A stretch of DNA of 64,000 nucleotides from Coprinus comatus (lineage: Eukaryota; Basidiomycota; Agaricomycetes; Agaricales; Agaricaceae), in NCBI GenBank assembly GCA_034638255.1, contig JAWPGT010000004.1:62001-126000 (forward strand), given 5' to 3'. This document shows, one piece after another, positions 1 to 12,265 of the stretch. Made by a program: the position numbers and the translations under genes. The notes below the pieces were generated by a model. The model was not told where the DNA came from. It searched no databases and was given only the letters and a program-made list of their open reading frames with translations. Position 1 is the stretch's first letter, and each line of letters opens with the position of its first letter.

Positions 1-1247
1 TTTGTGCGTAAGAACTTCTTGTACCTTTTTACCACCTGCTAATTGCAGAGCCAACGAAGGACATTTGATGGCTGTGGCACGCTCAAGCAAGAAGCGAGTG
101 GTAAAGTGATTGGTTGTTGGAAGGTCCGTCGGGGTGTAGCAGGAGCGGAAGTAAACGACAGATACCTCCACTGAACCTGAAGGATACAGGTCGGAAGACA
201 AATCGACGTAAAGCTTTCTTGTCTTAGGATCAACCCTTGCAGAGCTTCCGAGTTCCGTAAGTGTTTGTCGTATCATACGTATTGAATATCTATAATTGTA
301 TGGTTATCAGTGTTGGTCATAAGAAATAGCAAGAGGGTGCAAGTTACTTTTCCAATAGTTGGTATTCCAACCATTTTTGGTCAAATACATTGCGCTCGTT
401 ATCTTGGGTTACGACAAGGATCTGAGAACTAATATATGTGTAAGGACGAAGGAGTTCAGCAAAATCATATATGCCCACTTTTCAACATTGTAGGCGTGAT
501 GTGCAGATGCCAATCCAGCAGCCAGTCCTGAAATAGTATTGTTTTCAGGAAAATTCTTCAGTTCCAAGTAAGGAGATGCATTGAAATATCCCGTTGTTAA
601 ATAAAGATATCTGGTCGTTGTGCTCGGTCAACAACCACATAATCTATAAACCATGTTCTGACCTATGGAGTTCAGCAATTCGTTGTGAAAGTGTCCCGAA
701 TGACGACGAGATGGTATTGAATTCTACCTGCTTTAAAGCAGGGCTTTGTCCTCTGGGACTATGTAAAAGATAATCTGATCTGAAAATACCCAAATGCAGA
801 GACTAGTTTTTCCTAAAGTCAGAATCCCGTATGATTTTAACTGCAAGAGAAACGAACTTGTACAATTCCTTCATCCCTCAATTGTTTCCATCCACTCCAT
901 AGCTGCCCTATAAATTCATCAACTTTTCCAAGTCCAGTCTCCGATCCCATAATGCTATCCAAGAATTCTTCATCTGACGCGATGCGACTATACAAAACAT
1001 TGTAAATCCTCTGCAATCGTTTTGCTTGATCGAAAAGTCGCCTAGGGAATGGAGAAGGAAGGAGAGCCAAAGGAGCATGAATAGCAGAATTTGGTACCGT
1101 TGGTAGAGGAAGGGTTGGAGGTAGGTATAACAATCCATGAGACAGAGCATATGTGGTAGCGTAGGCTGTTAGTGCCTCGAGTTGTGTTTTTGAGAGTGTG
1201 GGTGGCCACTCGGAATAGTTAAAGGTGGACATATTATTGGGTAGCAT
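1..1247 (-). CDS. GSH2: Glutathione synthetase, C-terminal part missing at window edge
   Basis: ATP-dependent ligase joining gamma-glutamylcysteine and glycine, the last step of cytosolic glutathione synthesis. Five exons can be read on the minus strand: about 858-1247, 663-802, 479-610, 348-428 and 1-289, all with GT-AG introns that keep frame. Family hallmarks seen in order are HAPLALLPSPFPR and KVDEFIGQLW in exon 1, FRSDYLLH and KQVEFNTISSSFG in exon 2, then NERNVFDQKWLEY, VAVVYFR-like VSVVYFR, and ERATAIKCPSLALQLAG followed by KKVQ. This order matches the eukaryotic enzyme. The ATP-grasp C-terminus lies beyond base 1. Two in-frame ATGs are possible (1247 and 1232). Identification is firm; individual exon ends are inferred. 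Confidence 0.95.
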
Positions 1248-1449
1248 CTATGTGAATGGATCCGGTTTATAAAGTGGATGAATAAGAGATGAAAAGAAAT
1301 TGAACTTGCTTAGCGAGCTTGTAGATGGCGACATTGCTGAGAATGATAAGCATTGATCTTCGTACCGATTTCGTCATAGTGATTAGATACAGTCTATATA
1401 TATATCCACCTATGCTACACGACGCTTTTTACTATTATTAATGCAAGTA

Positions 1450-4400
1450 CTAAGCTGCTGACTTTAACAACCCTTCTATACGAGTAATAGTGGTACTGTC
1501 ACACGCATCCTTAATCCATGCCAACCGGCTTTCAGCGAATCCAGAAACATGTTCAAAACATTGCATAGGTAGCGATGTAGGTCCCATCAACGTTTGGCGA
1601 TACATCACTACGTCTTTAACAACCTCAACACTTCCCTGAGTCGCAATAGCTTTAAGTAGCTTGGAAGCTCTACTTTCATTGACATTTCCCGAATCGCGTA
1701 GGTCAGGCCAAATGTTGGCTGCAATGTGATGTACCGCCACAAAGTAGATGAATCCTTCTAGCTTATCCTTGAGCAATGCTCTCAGATATGCTCCGATCAC
1801 TTGGGGGTCACTCTCTACTGGGTAGAGATACTCCTTAATGTTTGTAGATAATATTTTCTCGCAGGGTGTGCGTATTGTTTTAAGTATATGTGGGTAATCT
1901 TCCCAGAAGTGCTTCCGATAATCGGGTGCGTAGCGCATAGAGGTTGGGGGCAAAATGAGTTGAGCAAAGACGGGATTAGAAAACGAGATTGCATCGTAAA
2001 GCGCTACAAAGTCTGTGTAAAACTGGAAGAAAGGGGTCGAGGAGCTCAAGAATCTTGCCGCCACTTGTTCTAGTGTTGGTTCGGACATTTCTGCCTGTCC
2101 CTCCAATTGGCGAGATGATCCAAAGGCATAAGGCTCCAAGAGTTGCTTCATCAACGTCTCAACTGCAGCATCACGGAAAACTTCTTCCGACGAGTCATTT
2201 TGTGGCTGTCCATGTTCCAGCATGAACACTCTCATACAAGCGAAGATAGCTTCTTCCCTCGTGAGTGTAAACCGATTCAGCGAGAAATGTGCCAAAACAT
2301 CCCTGCTCAGGCGTGAAAACAATAAAGTAGCTCGAATTACTTCGACTTCCGAAGCATCCCATCCTTCTGGTAGATTTTTCAGCACCTCGGAATCTGCAGA
2401 TCGCAATACATGATTTATAGGTGTGAAGATCCAATCATGGTTCATTGGTAGCCCCACGTTTTGGCTGCGTGGGGTGGCGATTAATCGGAGAGTCGAAGAC
2501 GTTGCAATTGACTTGGGTGTGATCTGAAGGGGGGCGATGCGATTATTCGTGTTAGGTAATATTGTATTGGACAAGAAAGGCTTGAGTATGGAAAATCCTC
2601 CCCGATCCCAGACAACGTTTGGAGAGACAATCTGGCGTTGATTCATCCATTCCGATGTCAGTAATTCCGTCAGCGCAACCATTAGATCGTTAGCTACATC
2701 TTCGTCTCCGGGCAATAACCTGAGTAGTATTGCAAAGGCCTGTGCCATCCATAGTTCTTCTGATACGCCGGGAAGCCGTCTTGACAAAGATATATAAGAT
2801 GCAAGCAAACCCGACAACTGTCTTGCATGTACTGCACCCTTTCTGGTAACTGGATTCCACAGACTATGCATCACCATTTTTGCGCAAACGGCTGATATAC
2901 GGGGGAAAGGAAGTTCGAAGGGTGGGGAGGGTGGACATCCTTCCAGATGTGGGGGTAGACATGCCAGCCAGAGTCGAATTGCCGCACTCAGTAAACTTGA
3001 ATGAGATGCAGCCATGGATAAATTTCCTACGATATCCTCCACTCCTAAATCTCGATCCAAAGCATCCAATACTGACTCCAACACCTGTCTTCTCCGCCCT
3101 TGATGAAACTCGGGGGCAACGGCATTGATGAACGCCAACCGTTCCACTTCTCCACCTTTCGCTGAGTTAACCTTACTCCCTTCCAACCATTGCGCCTGCG
3201 CCTCCCATGCTGCACGCCACAAAAGCCAATCATTTTTGTCCGACTGTAGTCCTTGGACAAAGTTTTCTATTTCCCCGTGCCAATCCCAACCTGCAATTTG
3301 ACTCCACAAAATATCATGTTCGGGTTTTGTTCTGTGTGGATCTACAGCACAAACGGTCCACGCATTAACCAAGTCCAACCAAGCTATTTGGAGTTTAGGT
3401 GACTCGCAGGAATCTGACAGCACGTATCGACTAAGATTCATGAACTGCTGCATGGCGGTCGTAGCAATGTTTGAATACAACCCATACTTGGCCAGAGTGG
3501 TATACATCTCCAAGGTGAGTGTGAGAAGAGTAGTTGCAAGACCAACCGGGAGATGCGAGAAAGGCGGTAGAGGAGATACAAAGCGGAACAGAGCATTGAC
3601 TGGATCTATCAAAGCTTCGGCATTGTTTCGAGATGCAGATGCCAATGTGATTAAGAATTGAATAGCAGCAGGTTCAGGTAGAGCACTGTTCTCGTTCGGT
3701 GGAATTGGGACAAAGGTTTGAAATATGCTAACTAGAAGTTTTGGCGTCACCATGATTTTCTCCGCAATATGGTTACTTTCCCTAGCAAGTCGATGCAGAA
3801 CTGCCAGTAGTTGTGATAAGGATTCCCGTGCATTATCTCCCTGGGATAATATTGTTGCGATCTGAGGAAGGAAATGGTCCATTGGCAGTGAAGCAATAGT
3901 GGAATCCGATTCCTGTTGAAGTTCAATGCCTTCTATATCTGCGGAATCTTCATCCCATGCCACAAGGGCTGCCCATACAGCTTCTATAGCGCGAGCACCA
4001 ACGTTACCACGCTCCCCCATTGCTTCCACTCCCGCTGCTACAACGCGTTTTCGGATCGTCTCTCTTTGAGGAATTAATTCTTCCAATTGGGGGGAGCTAG
4101 TCTTCGTTGCCTTTCCGAGGTTGATCGCAATGTGAGCCAATAGACCCAGCATACTCGCACGTTGTCCTGGTACAGTGGATCTAGAAAGAAGGAATATATC
4201 ATCCAAGGTATATCCTGCCGTTGAACCCTCTGCGTGGTGATGAAGCCCCAGGTGCGTTGGCAACTGGGTTGCGACAGAAAGGGGAATTGCATTTCCGTGA
4301 AGGTCGAATCGAATTGAAGAGGAGGGCTGAGAATCCCCTCCAGTATTCCCTTGCATCCAAACAAGATTCGGATCATTAGCGGGCGCATTTGGGAAATAGT

Positions 4401-5416
4401 GCAGGCGAATAAATTCAGCACTACCCTCGTCAGGTTCAGGTTCATCGTGTATGGCACTTTCTCCCGTGGCTTGTGAAAGTAAGTCTTGTGCAGCTGATGA
4501 ATCGGGCGGTTTATTTGCCGCCGGCATCTCCAAGGTTGGTGCCATTTTCCCTTTCCATTCGCCAAGTGAAACAGCTGTACCATCGTTGAGAGCAGGTGGA
4601 AGTGCCAGTGGTTGTCTGCGAGGGGACGGGGGATGTGATTCATACACATAGACATCGCTGGGATTGAGTTCGGCGAAGCGCAATTTGCGGCCAGCCCGAC
4701 TTGTGGGACGAGATTCTGAAGAAAGAAGCGCTGGTGGTGGAGAGAATCCTAAATCGGCATTTGTGAATATCCTATATATTACACAATTATGAGGACATTC
4801 GAGTTTTCATACCTCGTTCACTTGAACGTGATGGCGCAGGTTCGTCATCGGAAATCGGCACTAGATTATATATGAATATGCAATGTTTCAACCGAGGAGC
4901 TAATGAAATACCTTCTTCCATCTTCTGGAATGAATCTTCACTATCGGCATCCGATGGTGGTGGAAGGGGCTTGGATCGTTGCGTGGGCCATCGATCCTTT
5001 GAAGAATGACGTTCCCTGGCCTGTCTAGCCTTGTATAATATATCACCAATATTTGCACCAAAACGTTCTAGTATCTCTCTCTTCTCTTCCTCCCGTTGTT
5101 CATCGGTCATATTTGCCACACGAGCCTCATTGTCCCTGCTCACTTGCTCTCTCCAATCATCGTTCGTCAGGGCTTCGTCTTTCACAGCTTCAAGTCTGCA
5201 TGGCATCACCGCAGGAGGTGCTGTCGGTCTTTCTTCCGCCTTTTCAGATGTGAACTTCCGAGCGGCTTCTCTATTCCGAAGAAAAGCACTTTTGGACCGA
5301 TGTTGTACAGTAGGAAATCCATGCGAGCTTGTAGTTGCAAGTGTGGGAGGTGTAGCAGGTTTGCTGGGTTTTCTTTCAAGAATTGAGCCTATTAGGAATT
5401 GACCATTATTCACCAT
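1450..5416 (-). CDS. RPAP1: RNA polymerase II-associated protein 1 (RPAP1)
   Basis: RPAP1 family proteins help assemble RNA polymerase II and bring it to the nucleus. Three exons: about 4910-5416, a short one near 4814-4860, and a long one ending at 1450; the two introns are about 50-55 bp. The N-terminal exon carries the conserved block around NEARVANMTDEQREEEKREI followed by LERFGANIGDILYKARQ. The long exon has the C-terminal signature FDLHGNAIP, then THLGLHHHAEG and AGYTLDDIFLLSRSTVPGQR. The remainder is a helical region of low conservation. Total is about 1,270 residues, near the size of the animal protein. The ATG at 5416 opens the conserved N-terminal block. It is co-directional with the GSH2 gene, about 200 bp away. 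Confidence 0.93.
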
Positions 5417-6121
5417 GATAATAGAGGGTGTGCAAGAGGAAAGTATATAAGCATTTTGTGTTGCAAGGGGTTTGTTGTGCAGGCTAATTTGATAGATATT
5501 ATGTCATCGTTATCAGCACAAATAATAAATTACAACAACCCTGTGCCGCAAATACGATAACTCGACGTATTCAGTACCCGCCAGAATATTTCCACATAGA
5601 GCACTAAAGATTTTTTCTGTTGTATCCTAGATCGAAGAATTCCCTATCCCGCTTTCGGGATAGCTCTGGACTAAAATGAGTCAAATTTACCTTACCAAAT
5701 CTATCCAGAACCTTCCTAACACCATATAACGATTCCGGTTGTCAAAGTAAATCAATATATTAAAGAAATACATGAACGAATCAAGTACATCAGTTGCATG
5801 ACACGAAAAGCAACCAAACACTCAAAACAGCAAGACCCAAACACTGATTACGATTAACTAATTAACTATACTAGACAAGAGACAATGCCTAACTTGGAAA
5901 AGGAGGGTACAAAATGTTTGTTCTGGAAAAAGCGCGGGGTATTATGATTCGAATGTGTAGTATTGACTAAATGCGAAGATGGGAAATCTAGAACCTGACA
6001 AAAAAGAAATAAAATGGATACGAAGTTAACTTGGAAAAAAAGGAAGAAAGAGGGGTATATAAGGAAGGAAAGAAGGGGATTTCACGGGATAATTGAGAGG
6101 ATTGGAAAAGAAATTCGCATT
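5417..6121. other. Gene-free interval, RPAP1 promoter side
   Basis: About 700 bp between the RPAP1 start and the stop of the transporter gene, both on the minus strand. It must hold the RPAP1 5' flank and the transporter 3' flank. No coding signal, RNA gene or repeat was recognised. Confidence 0.6.
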
Positions 6122-7934
6122 TCAGACAACAGAATCCTCTCTCTTTTCCTCCACTGCATCATGTTTGATAAGCACAGAATCTTTAATGACATCTTCTGGC
6201 ATTGATTGGAATATCTGGCCTTGTAAGAAGGCAACCACAGTGAGGATAAAAAGGATCACCCATGTCAAAGCCATTAGGATGGCCAGTACCATGTGAAGGA
6301 TCCGGAAGCCGCGCAAGTTGAATATTTTCGCGAGCTCGCTGACTGTAGCAATCCAACCCACTAAAATCGAATGAGGATGTAGATAACGGAGAGTGAAAGG
6401 CAAGAAACTCACCATTCGGGAATGTCAAGGCCCAACCTGTTGGTAAGTTGTCAGTGAAGTCATTTCAGACACAATGTACGATTATACTTACAAGCAAGGA
6501 TATCCTTCAGATTCTTATGTACCTTAAACCACCACGGTAAGGCAGCAAATAGAAAGAAGAATACTGCAAGCCCGAAAAGTAATACACTTCCAAGTACACT
6601 CCCAGCATACCAGATTTCTCCTGCTAAGGGTGAAACCAAACCATGATGTTCAAGTCTTTCTCAAGTTAGGCTAGAACCCTTTCCAAACTAGTAGCAACTC
6701 ACATTTCTTGGGACCTCTGCCCTAGTTTAATTAATGCTAGAGCGGTGAATCCTGGTGGTCCGCAGGCTACGAATGCGCCATTGGCCTGATGACCTTCCAA
6801 GAAACCAGTCTGTGCATACATATAAGCAGTAATTAAGAAATACGTCAACGTGAACTTACCATGATGATTCTGATTATGTATATGCAGATGTAGAAGAAAG
6901 TCATGAAGAAGCCAATACCTATGACCGGATGCATTAATTTAGCGGCGGAAATACAATATATTGAAATGGTTGTATACCTTGGAAGAAGTACCCAGTAAGA
7001 AGGACACCAAGCGCTCTCTCCTCTTCAGCAGGTATGACCTTCAGAACATTGAAAGCAACAACGCCCACAAGCATCTGCATGATGAATTAGACTATGTCCA
7101 ATATGTCAAATAGGATATGTACCATTGGAAAAACCTGATTTACAATTGTCAGACACCAGAGGCGAGACGGGTAGCCGAAACAAAATGACCCACCAAGAAT
7201 GCATACGCCGGAGTGAAGTGTGACAGATCGTGAGGTTTGTTGAACCAGATCATCATCATGGGGAAGCATGTCAAGACAGCAAAGCCAACATAAACCCTGT
7301 ATGCTCGTCAATCTGATTGCTATGTTGTGGAAGATATGGACAAACCAAAAGAGTGCATATATGAAGCGGGGAGAGACATGGCCCGCAGGTACGGCGTAAT
7401 TGATAGTCCCAATGAGGATTGTAGCAAAGGAAAGTACCTAGGATAGGTACATGCATTAGCTAGGTTAGATCCAAAATGATACCAGAACGACGTACAATGA
7501 GAGGGACAAAGATACTCTTGACAGGATCTGTCAGCAGTCTGTAAGCTTGGCGAGGATAGACTGTTGACGTGAGTACTAAACATTTAGATTAAAGTCGAAT
7601 TGAGACTCACGGATGGCTTGCAGTAATAGTGTGGAGGAATTGAGGAGAAAAAGCGCCATATTCAGAAAGAAGAATACAGTTTCAACGGTTGCGACGATGG
7701 GCGAGCGGTCTTGTATTCCATACAAAGTGACATAGACCGCACCTGTACCCATTCCAACAGGAAACTAACATAGAGTAAGAACAAAGAAATAATTGAGCAT
7801 GTGTTACTCACTGCTTGCCATGACCACCCATGTATCCTACGGAAAACCGCATGGACTGTGGGCTTTTGTTGTTGTCTAACGTTGAGAGTGCGTTCGGAAC
7901 ACTGACTTGCTGTTTCGATGTCAGCAGAAACCAT
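6122..7934 (-). CDS. Mae1-type C4-dicarboxylate/malic acid transporter (TDT family)
   Basis: Integral plasma membrane carrier of the tellurite-resistance/dicarboxylate (TDT) family, which contains yeast Ssu1, fission yeast Mae1 and plant SLAC1. Read from the ATG at 7934 through about ten exons to the stop at 6122. The N-terminal exon gives HGWSWQAV followed by GMGTGAVYVTLYG, the usual first-helix motif. Later exons give FFFLNMALFLLNSSTLLL, FQGIGFFMTFFYICIYI, CGPPGFTALALIKLGQRS and CWALTFPNVGWIAT, the last matching the family WxxxFPN motif near helix 9. The C-terminus is hydrophilic and acidic. Substrate (malate, sulfite or other anion) cannot be told from sequence. Many exons are short and their borders are approximate. 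Confidence 0.88.
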
Positions 7935-8957
7935 TTTAACGAGTGAGGTATTTTTGAAAATCCACTGGCATAAACTGGTACAACCGAAACCGGTAAAAAC
8001 GCGCTGCGTTGTCGTGTCGAACGTCGAGTTCTAGTAAGGTAAGGTTGAAAGAGGCGAAAGGGAAACTATATATATACCGTATACGACATCCACCCGATCT
8101 CGATCAATGGCTTCACTTTCCCTCTCCGGACACGACCGTCTATTCGCCAAGGAAACACTTATTAATCATTCATTACCCTTGGGCTCCCTTTCGTTGGATA
8201 CTATGGTTGGGTAACACACACACCGACACCAGATTTAATAAAAACACCTAGTCCCGACTCTCGGGCCAAAATAAAAAGGCTGGGAAGCCACTCGTTTATT
8301 AGTGCAAGCGGAAAAATTCAAACTTGAAAATTAAGCCAGTGTACGCATGTAAAGTACTATAAAAAAAAACAGGTAAACCGTGTGAGATATGTGTTTTCCG
8401 AGACGCGTCCTTGCATACAGTCCGTAAACATTTTTATTTTTAGACTTTCCCGAACCCACACGTCACTAAATTCAAATCCGCTTCTTATTGCAACTTCCAT
8501 ATTTGACTTGCCGCCCGAACTTACGTATATACCCTCGACCCGGAACCGACCTTTTTTGTCCGTCTGGGAGTAAATAAACATTCCTCAACGCTTTGAGGCG
8601 GCGTAACAGTTAATGTATGTGAACTTCGTCATAGATACGAGCTCCATGTCTCAGACTCATCATAGTAGTGGGACTCCCGAAGCTTGAATGTTAACCAAGT
8701 TGCTGATTTTTCGAACGTTCGTACAGCCTCACACAACTAGAACCTCGCTGACCCTGAGAGCTCCACCGAACACTCAACACTACTTTTTATACCCTAGCAG
8801 ACCTTGGCACCCATCACTTGAAATTTTTGCCTTATTGTATTTATCTTACATAAATTAGTCTTAAACAGATTCTGAAGGTTGATAAACTGGTATGTAAACG
8901 AGCTGCTTAGCATTTATGTGTTTGAACAGAATACACAAGTTGATTCTTCTTCACGCC
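7935..8957. other. Gene-free interval
   Basis: About 1 kb upstream of the transporter and downstream of Hnt1. Short ORFs here have no recognisable domain or splice logic. A run of nine A lies near 8361-8369. Nothing else is supported. Confidence 0.55.
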
Positions 8958-9642
8958 TTACAGACGTCCCTTTATTTCTTCGTAAACCTTGGTCATTTCC
9001 TCTTTATCTAACTTCAGTGCAGGCCATCCCACAACTAAGCCTTCATCCTTGCTGGGCTTGGGAATGACGTGGAAATGAACATGATCAACTTCCTGTGTAT
9101 TTAGTAGAGGTTATGCGTCAAATTTGTTCCGCTACACGATTATTAAATGTCTACCTGGTGTGCAAGCCTGCCATTGTTCTGCAAGATGTTGTAATCGCTT
9201 ATGCCTTGCGCAGCAGCGATTTTCTTGGCGATAGGAAGAGTATCAGCCAAGTACTCATCAGGGATATCTAGCAATTTTTCGCCGTGGTCTGTGGATATGC
9301 TAAGCTGAATAGAACGGCATATCATCAGGGGACTTACGCTTCGGGATGATCAAGGCATGGCCTTTGGACAATGGTCCGATATCGAGGAAGGAGTAACTAT
9401 AACAACATAAATTCATTAGCACACTTAGGCCGCAGTCCCAAAGGAGTGCACGAACGAGAACTCCGTTTCGATCAGCTTGTAACTCGGGATCTCTCCTACG
9501 GCAATTGTCAACTTTCACACGAAACCATGCTGTTCAAGTACATACCCTTGATGATTTTGCAAAAGAGACACGACGCGAGGGATCTATAGAAAATGAGCTG
9601 AGATGTGCAATAACTCCCGGGCCTCACTTACCTAGCTGCCAT
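8958..9642 (-). CDS. HNT1: HIT-family nucleotide hydrolase (Hnt1/HINT1-like)
   Basis: Purine nucleoside phosphoramidase of the histidine triad family. Built from a short first exon (MAAR) beginning at the ATG at 9642, then exons giving SLASCLFCKIIKG, GEIPSYKLIE, YSFLDIGPLSKGHALIIPK, HHGEKLLDIPDEYLADTL, and a last exon with VDHVHFHVIPKPSKDEGL ending at the stop at 8958. The HVHFHV sequence is the catalytic HxHxHxx triad, and LFCKIIKG is the N-terminal zinc/nucleotide-fold motif. The predicted length, about 137 residues, fits the family. It faces the oxygenase relic across a 320 bp shared upstream region. The start was chosen because it splices in frame into the CKII block. Confidence 0.92.
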
Positions 9643-9965
9643 GGTATAAACTCAACCCTATTCAATAATTTCACACGACACACCAACGCCAGGTCCGTGA
9701 CCGGGCCGACCTAACAAATATATGTTGTAAGTATAGCGAGAATGTAGTACACATGTATTTATGTTTGTGTTTATCGCCTCCGCAGTGGTACATAGGGCTA
9801 TCCATAACCCTCTACTGTGATCAGGAAAGTGATTCACATACGTATGTCGGTAGTTTCTCTCCGAGTCTTCGAGATCATGCTTTCCAGAAAGTGTTAATTC
9901 CGGCCCGAGTGATCAGTACGTCAGAGTTTTCCTTTCAGAATAGTAGAGGAATATTTACTGCTCCA

Positions 9966-11267
9966 ATGAACCTCATTGAAAGTGAACTATCCAAGAATAC
10001 ACCCTTTGACGAGGTACCAATAATGTATGTCTATGACAATCAATCCAACTCCACTGATCTCATGCTATGGCTCAGAGACTTGCAGTATATTGAAAGTGGG
10101 GATACTCTCAAACGTAATGATCTCGTCAATGAAATAAGAGATGCTTGTATGAGAGTTGGCTTCTTCTACGGTACGGAAATTTTCTCTTTGTTTGATATGT
10201 TATGCATTCAATCCATAATCGACGATATCAACCATCAGTCAAGAATCATGGCATCCCAGAAGAACTGATTAATTCCACTGTCGAATCTGCCAAAAACTTC
10301 TTTGATTTACCCTTGGAAAGGAAAATGATAGTCAGTAAACTGTTTTGAGCCAAACTGTAGGTGACCTAGATAACTCCTATTCAGATCGAAAACAAGAAGA
10401 CGCCAAATTTCAAGGGCTATTCCCCTTTGCTTAGCGGGAATAATGATCCATACGGAGCGGGCGACCTGCAAGAAGGTTTTGAATTCGGGTGGGAACCACT
10501 CGAAGGCCGGAAGGAGTCAAGGCCGGAAGATGGTGTTATGGCTGGGGCCAACGTTTGGCCTTCAGACCTTCCTGGGTTGCGAGATGCCGCCTTACAATAC
10601 TAGTAAGCATACCCCATTCTCGAAGTGCCTCTCCAAGTCTCCAACTGGTCGCTAGTCATGCCGCTGTCAAGCTCGGTAAACAGCTCTTTCCCCTTTTTGC
10701 ACAGGCTCTCGGTCTACCCGAAACCTTCTTTGACGAGAAGGTATTCTACAATATTCCATACATCTACATTGATAGTTGCCTAAAGTGTTCTTCAAGACTA
10801 GGCATGCAGCGGCACTCATGAAACTACTCCACTACCCACCCCAAACTGGTCCCATGGACAACCGTATACTTGGAATTGGTGCACATACAGAGTGGGTCGT
10901 AGTCAATCATTGGCTTGAAACGGCGTTCTGACCTAAAGTGAGTATAAAACAATATCAACTGTCTGAAGGTTAACCCTCTTGCAACCCCCAGACGATATAT
11001 TCAAATCGACCGTGCATCGAGCAATTAATCGAACTGGTGTACGTCGGTACTCCATTCCACTGTTCTTTGGAACAGATTATAATGTGCGACTCGACGTAAG
11101 CAGATCCATACAGCCATACTTGACATGTTACTGACAGTATGCGTCAGCCTATTCCAGGTTGTGTCTCTACAGAAAGACCTCTCAAGTATGAAATAACAAC
11201 AGCAGGAGAGTACGTAAAATCCCGTCTAGAGGCAACATACAGTCACAAGCCTGTTGATGCTCAGTGA
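9966..11267 (+). pseudogene. 2-oxoglutarate/Fe(II) oxygenase (isopenicillin N synthase-like), internally deleted
   Basis: The family (DIOX_N plus 2OG-FeII_Oxy domains) uses 2-oxoglutarate and iron to oxidise small molecules. Exons joined from the ATG at 9966 give VPIIDLQYIESGDTLKRNDL, RDACMRVGFFY then VKNHGIPEELINS, then GYSPLLSGNNDPYGAGDL and LHYPPQTGPMDNRILGIGAH. At about 10892 the reading goes from GAHTE straight to WVVVN and meets a TGA near 10929. About 35-40 residues that normally follow the iron-binding HxD are missing. Beyond an intron the rest is intact: STVHRAINRTG (distal iron His), RRYSIPLFFGTDYNVRLD and PIPGCVSTERPLKYE to the stop at 11265. The loss of the catalytic core plus the in-frame stop argue for a recent pseudogene. 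An assembly deletion is the alternative. Confidence 0.82.
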
Positions 11268-11595
11268 TTTTGGATACAACAATAATACTGCATTGATACT
11301 GTGTAAATCTTCAACAAAGCTATCGCAACCCTTGTTTTGAATGAGAAGCGACGTGAGATGCAAACGATTGGTTGTGTGCATTTCATATGAATCGAACGAG
11401 CAGGGAATCTTCTTGACGGTTTCCATTCACTGAAAGATACATTGAATTAGATTCAGCAGCAGATCATAAGCACAATCTAACCAGACGAAGCACGCTTTCA
11501 GTGGATTCTGTAGATACACGAGAAAGAGACGCACAGTGAGTGGCACAAGTCCTATACGAAAATGCAACATCAATGTATCCCTATATCCTAACATA
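11268..11595. other. Short convergent gap
   Basis: About 330 bp between the oxygenase relic (+) and the SmG stop (-). It should carry both 3' ends. No feature recognised. Confidence 0.5.
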
Positions 11596-11949
11596 TTATT
11601 GCCGTATAGCTTCCATAGTCTCCATCGACGTTACACTGTTACCACGGATGACCTGCGCAAAAAATGAGACATTTTGTTTCAAGAATCACGTTTTGAAAAC
11701 TAGTATAAACTTACGACCGTACCAATAGGGTGTTTCTGGGCGGGGGTGGTCTCCTCGATAGCATCATCGATCACAAGGTTCAAGAAAAGGTCATAACCAC
11801 GCAGAGTTCCGCTGACTTTCCGTCCACCTTGAAGATGGATGAAGAGCTTTTTGTCCATAAACTGTGCAGATTGACTATGAGCAATAGTATTTTCAGTAGA
11901 TGGATAAAGTACATACTTTCTTGAGCTCGGGTTGTGAAGCTTTTGACAT
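11596..11949 (-). CDS. SMX2: Small nuclear ribonucleoprotein SmG
   Basis: Core Sm-ring protein of the spliceosomal U snRNPs (nuclear). Three exons: MSKASQPELKK from the ATG at 11949; then FMDKKLFIHLQGGRKVSGTL, RGYDLFLNLVIDDA and HPIGTVV; then VIRGNSVTSMETMEAIRQ and the stop at 11596. The total of 78 residues is typical for SmG. The Sm1 motif (HLQGGRKVSGTLRGYD) and Sm2 motif (IRGNSV) are both intact. It lies head-to-tail behind PRMT3 on the same strand, 316 bp away. The first exon is short, and the join was set by the GT at 11916 and the frame into FMDKK. Confidence 0.96.
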
Positions 11950-12265
11950 GGTGGAAGATAAGTTGCTTGATTTCGTCCATCAAAGGCAATTGTTGGGTTA
12001 TTGACGCTCACGTGACCTTTCGCCCTAGAGAACACTGTCCACTCCCGGTTTGTGCCAAACTGCCAATGAAATGGGGCAGATTGTTGGGAGAACCTTTTGG
12101 TTAAAACTTGACTATATTTGCATTTACCTTTTCTGTCTCCGAGGTAGATGTGATTGACGCTACTTAAATTTTGATTGATTTCGACAGTAACTCGAGAGCA
12201 TCCATAGTTATACACAAATATCGCAACAAAATATATGGGTCACATAATCTATGTCATAGATAACA
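11950..12265. other. SmG upstream gap
   Basis: About 315 bp between SmG and PRMT3, both on the minus strand, so it holds the SmG promoter. No clear TATA box or other element identified. Confidence 0.5.
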
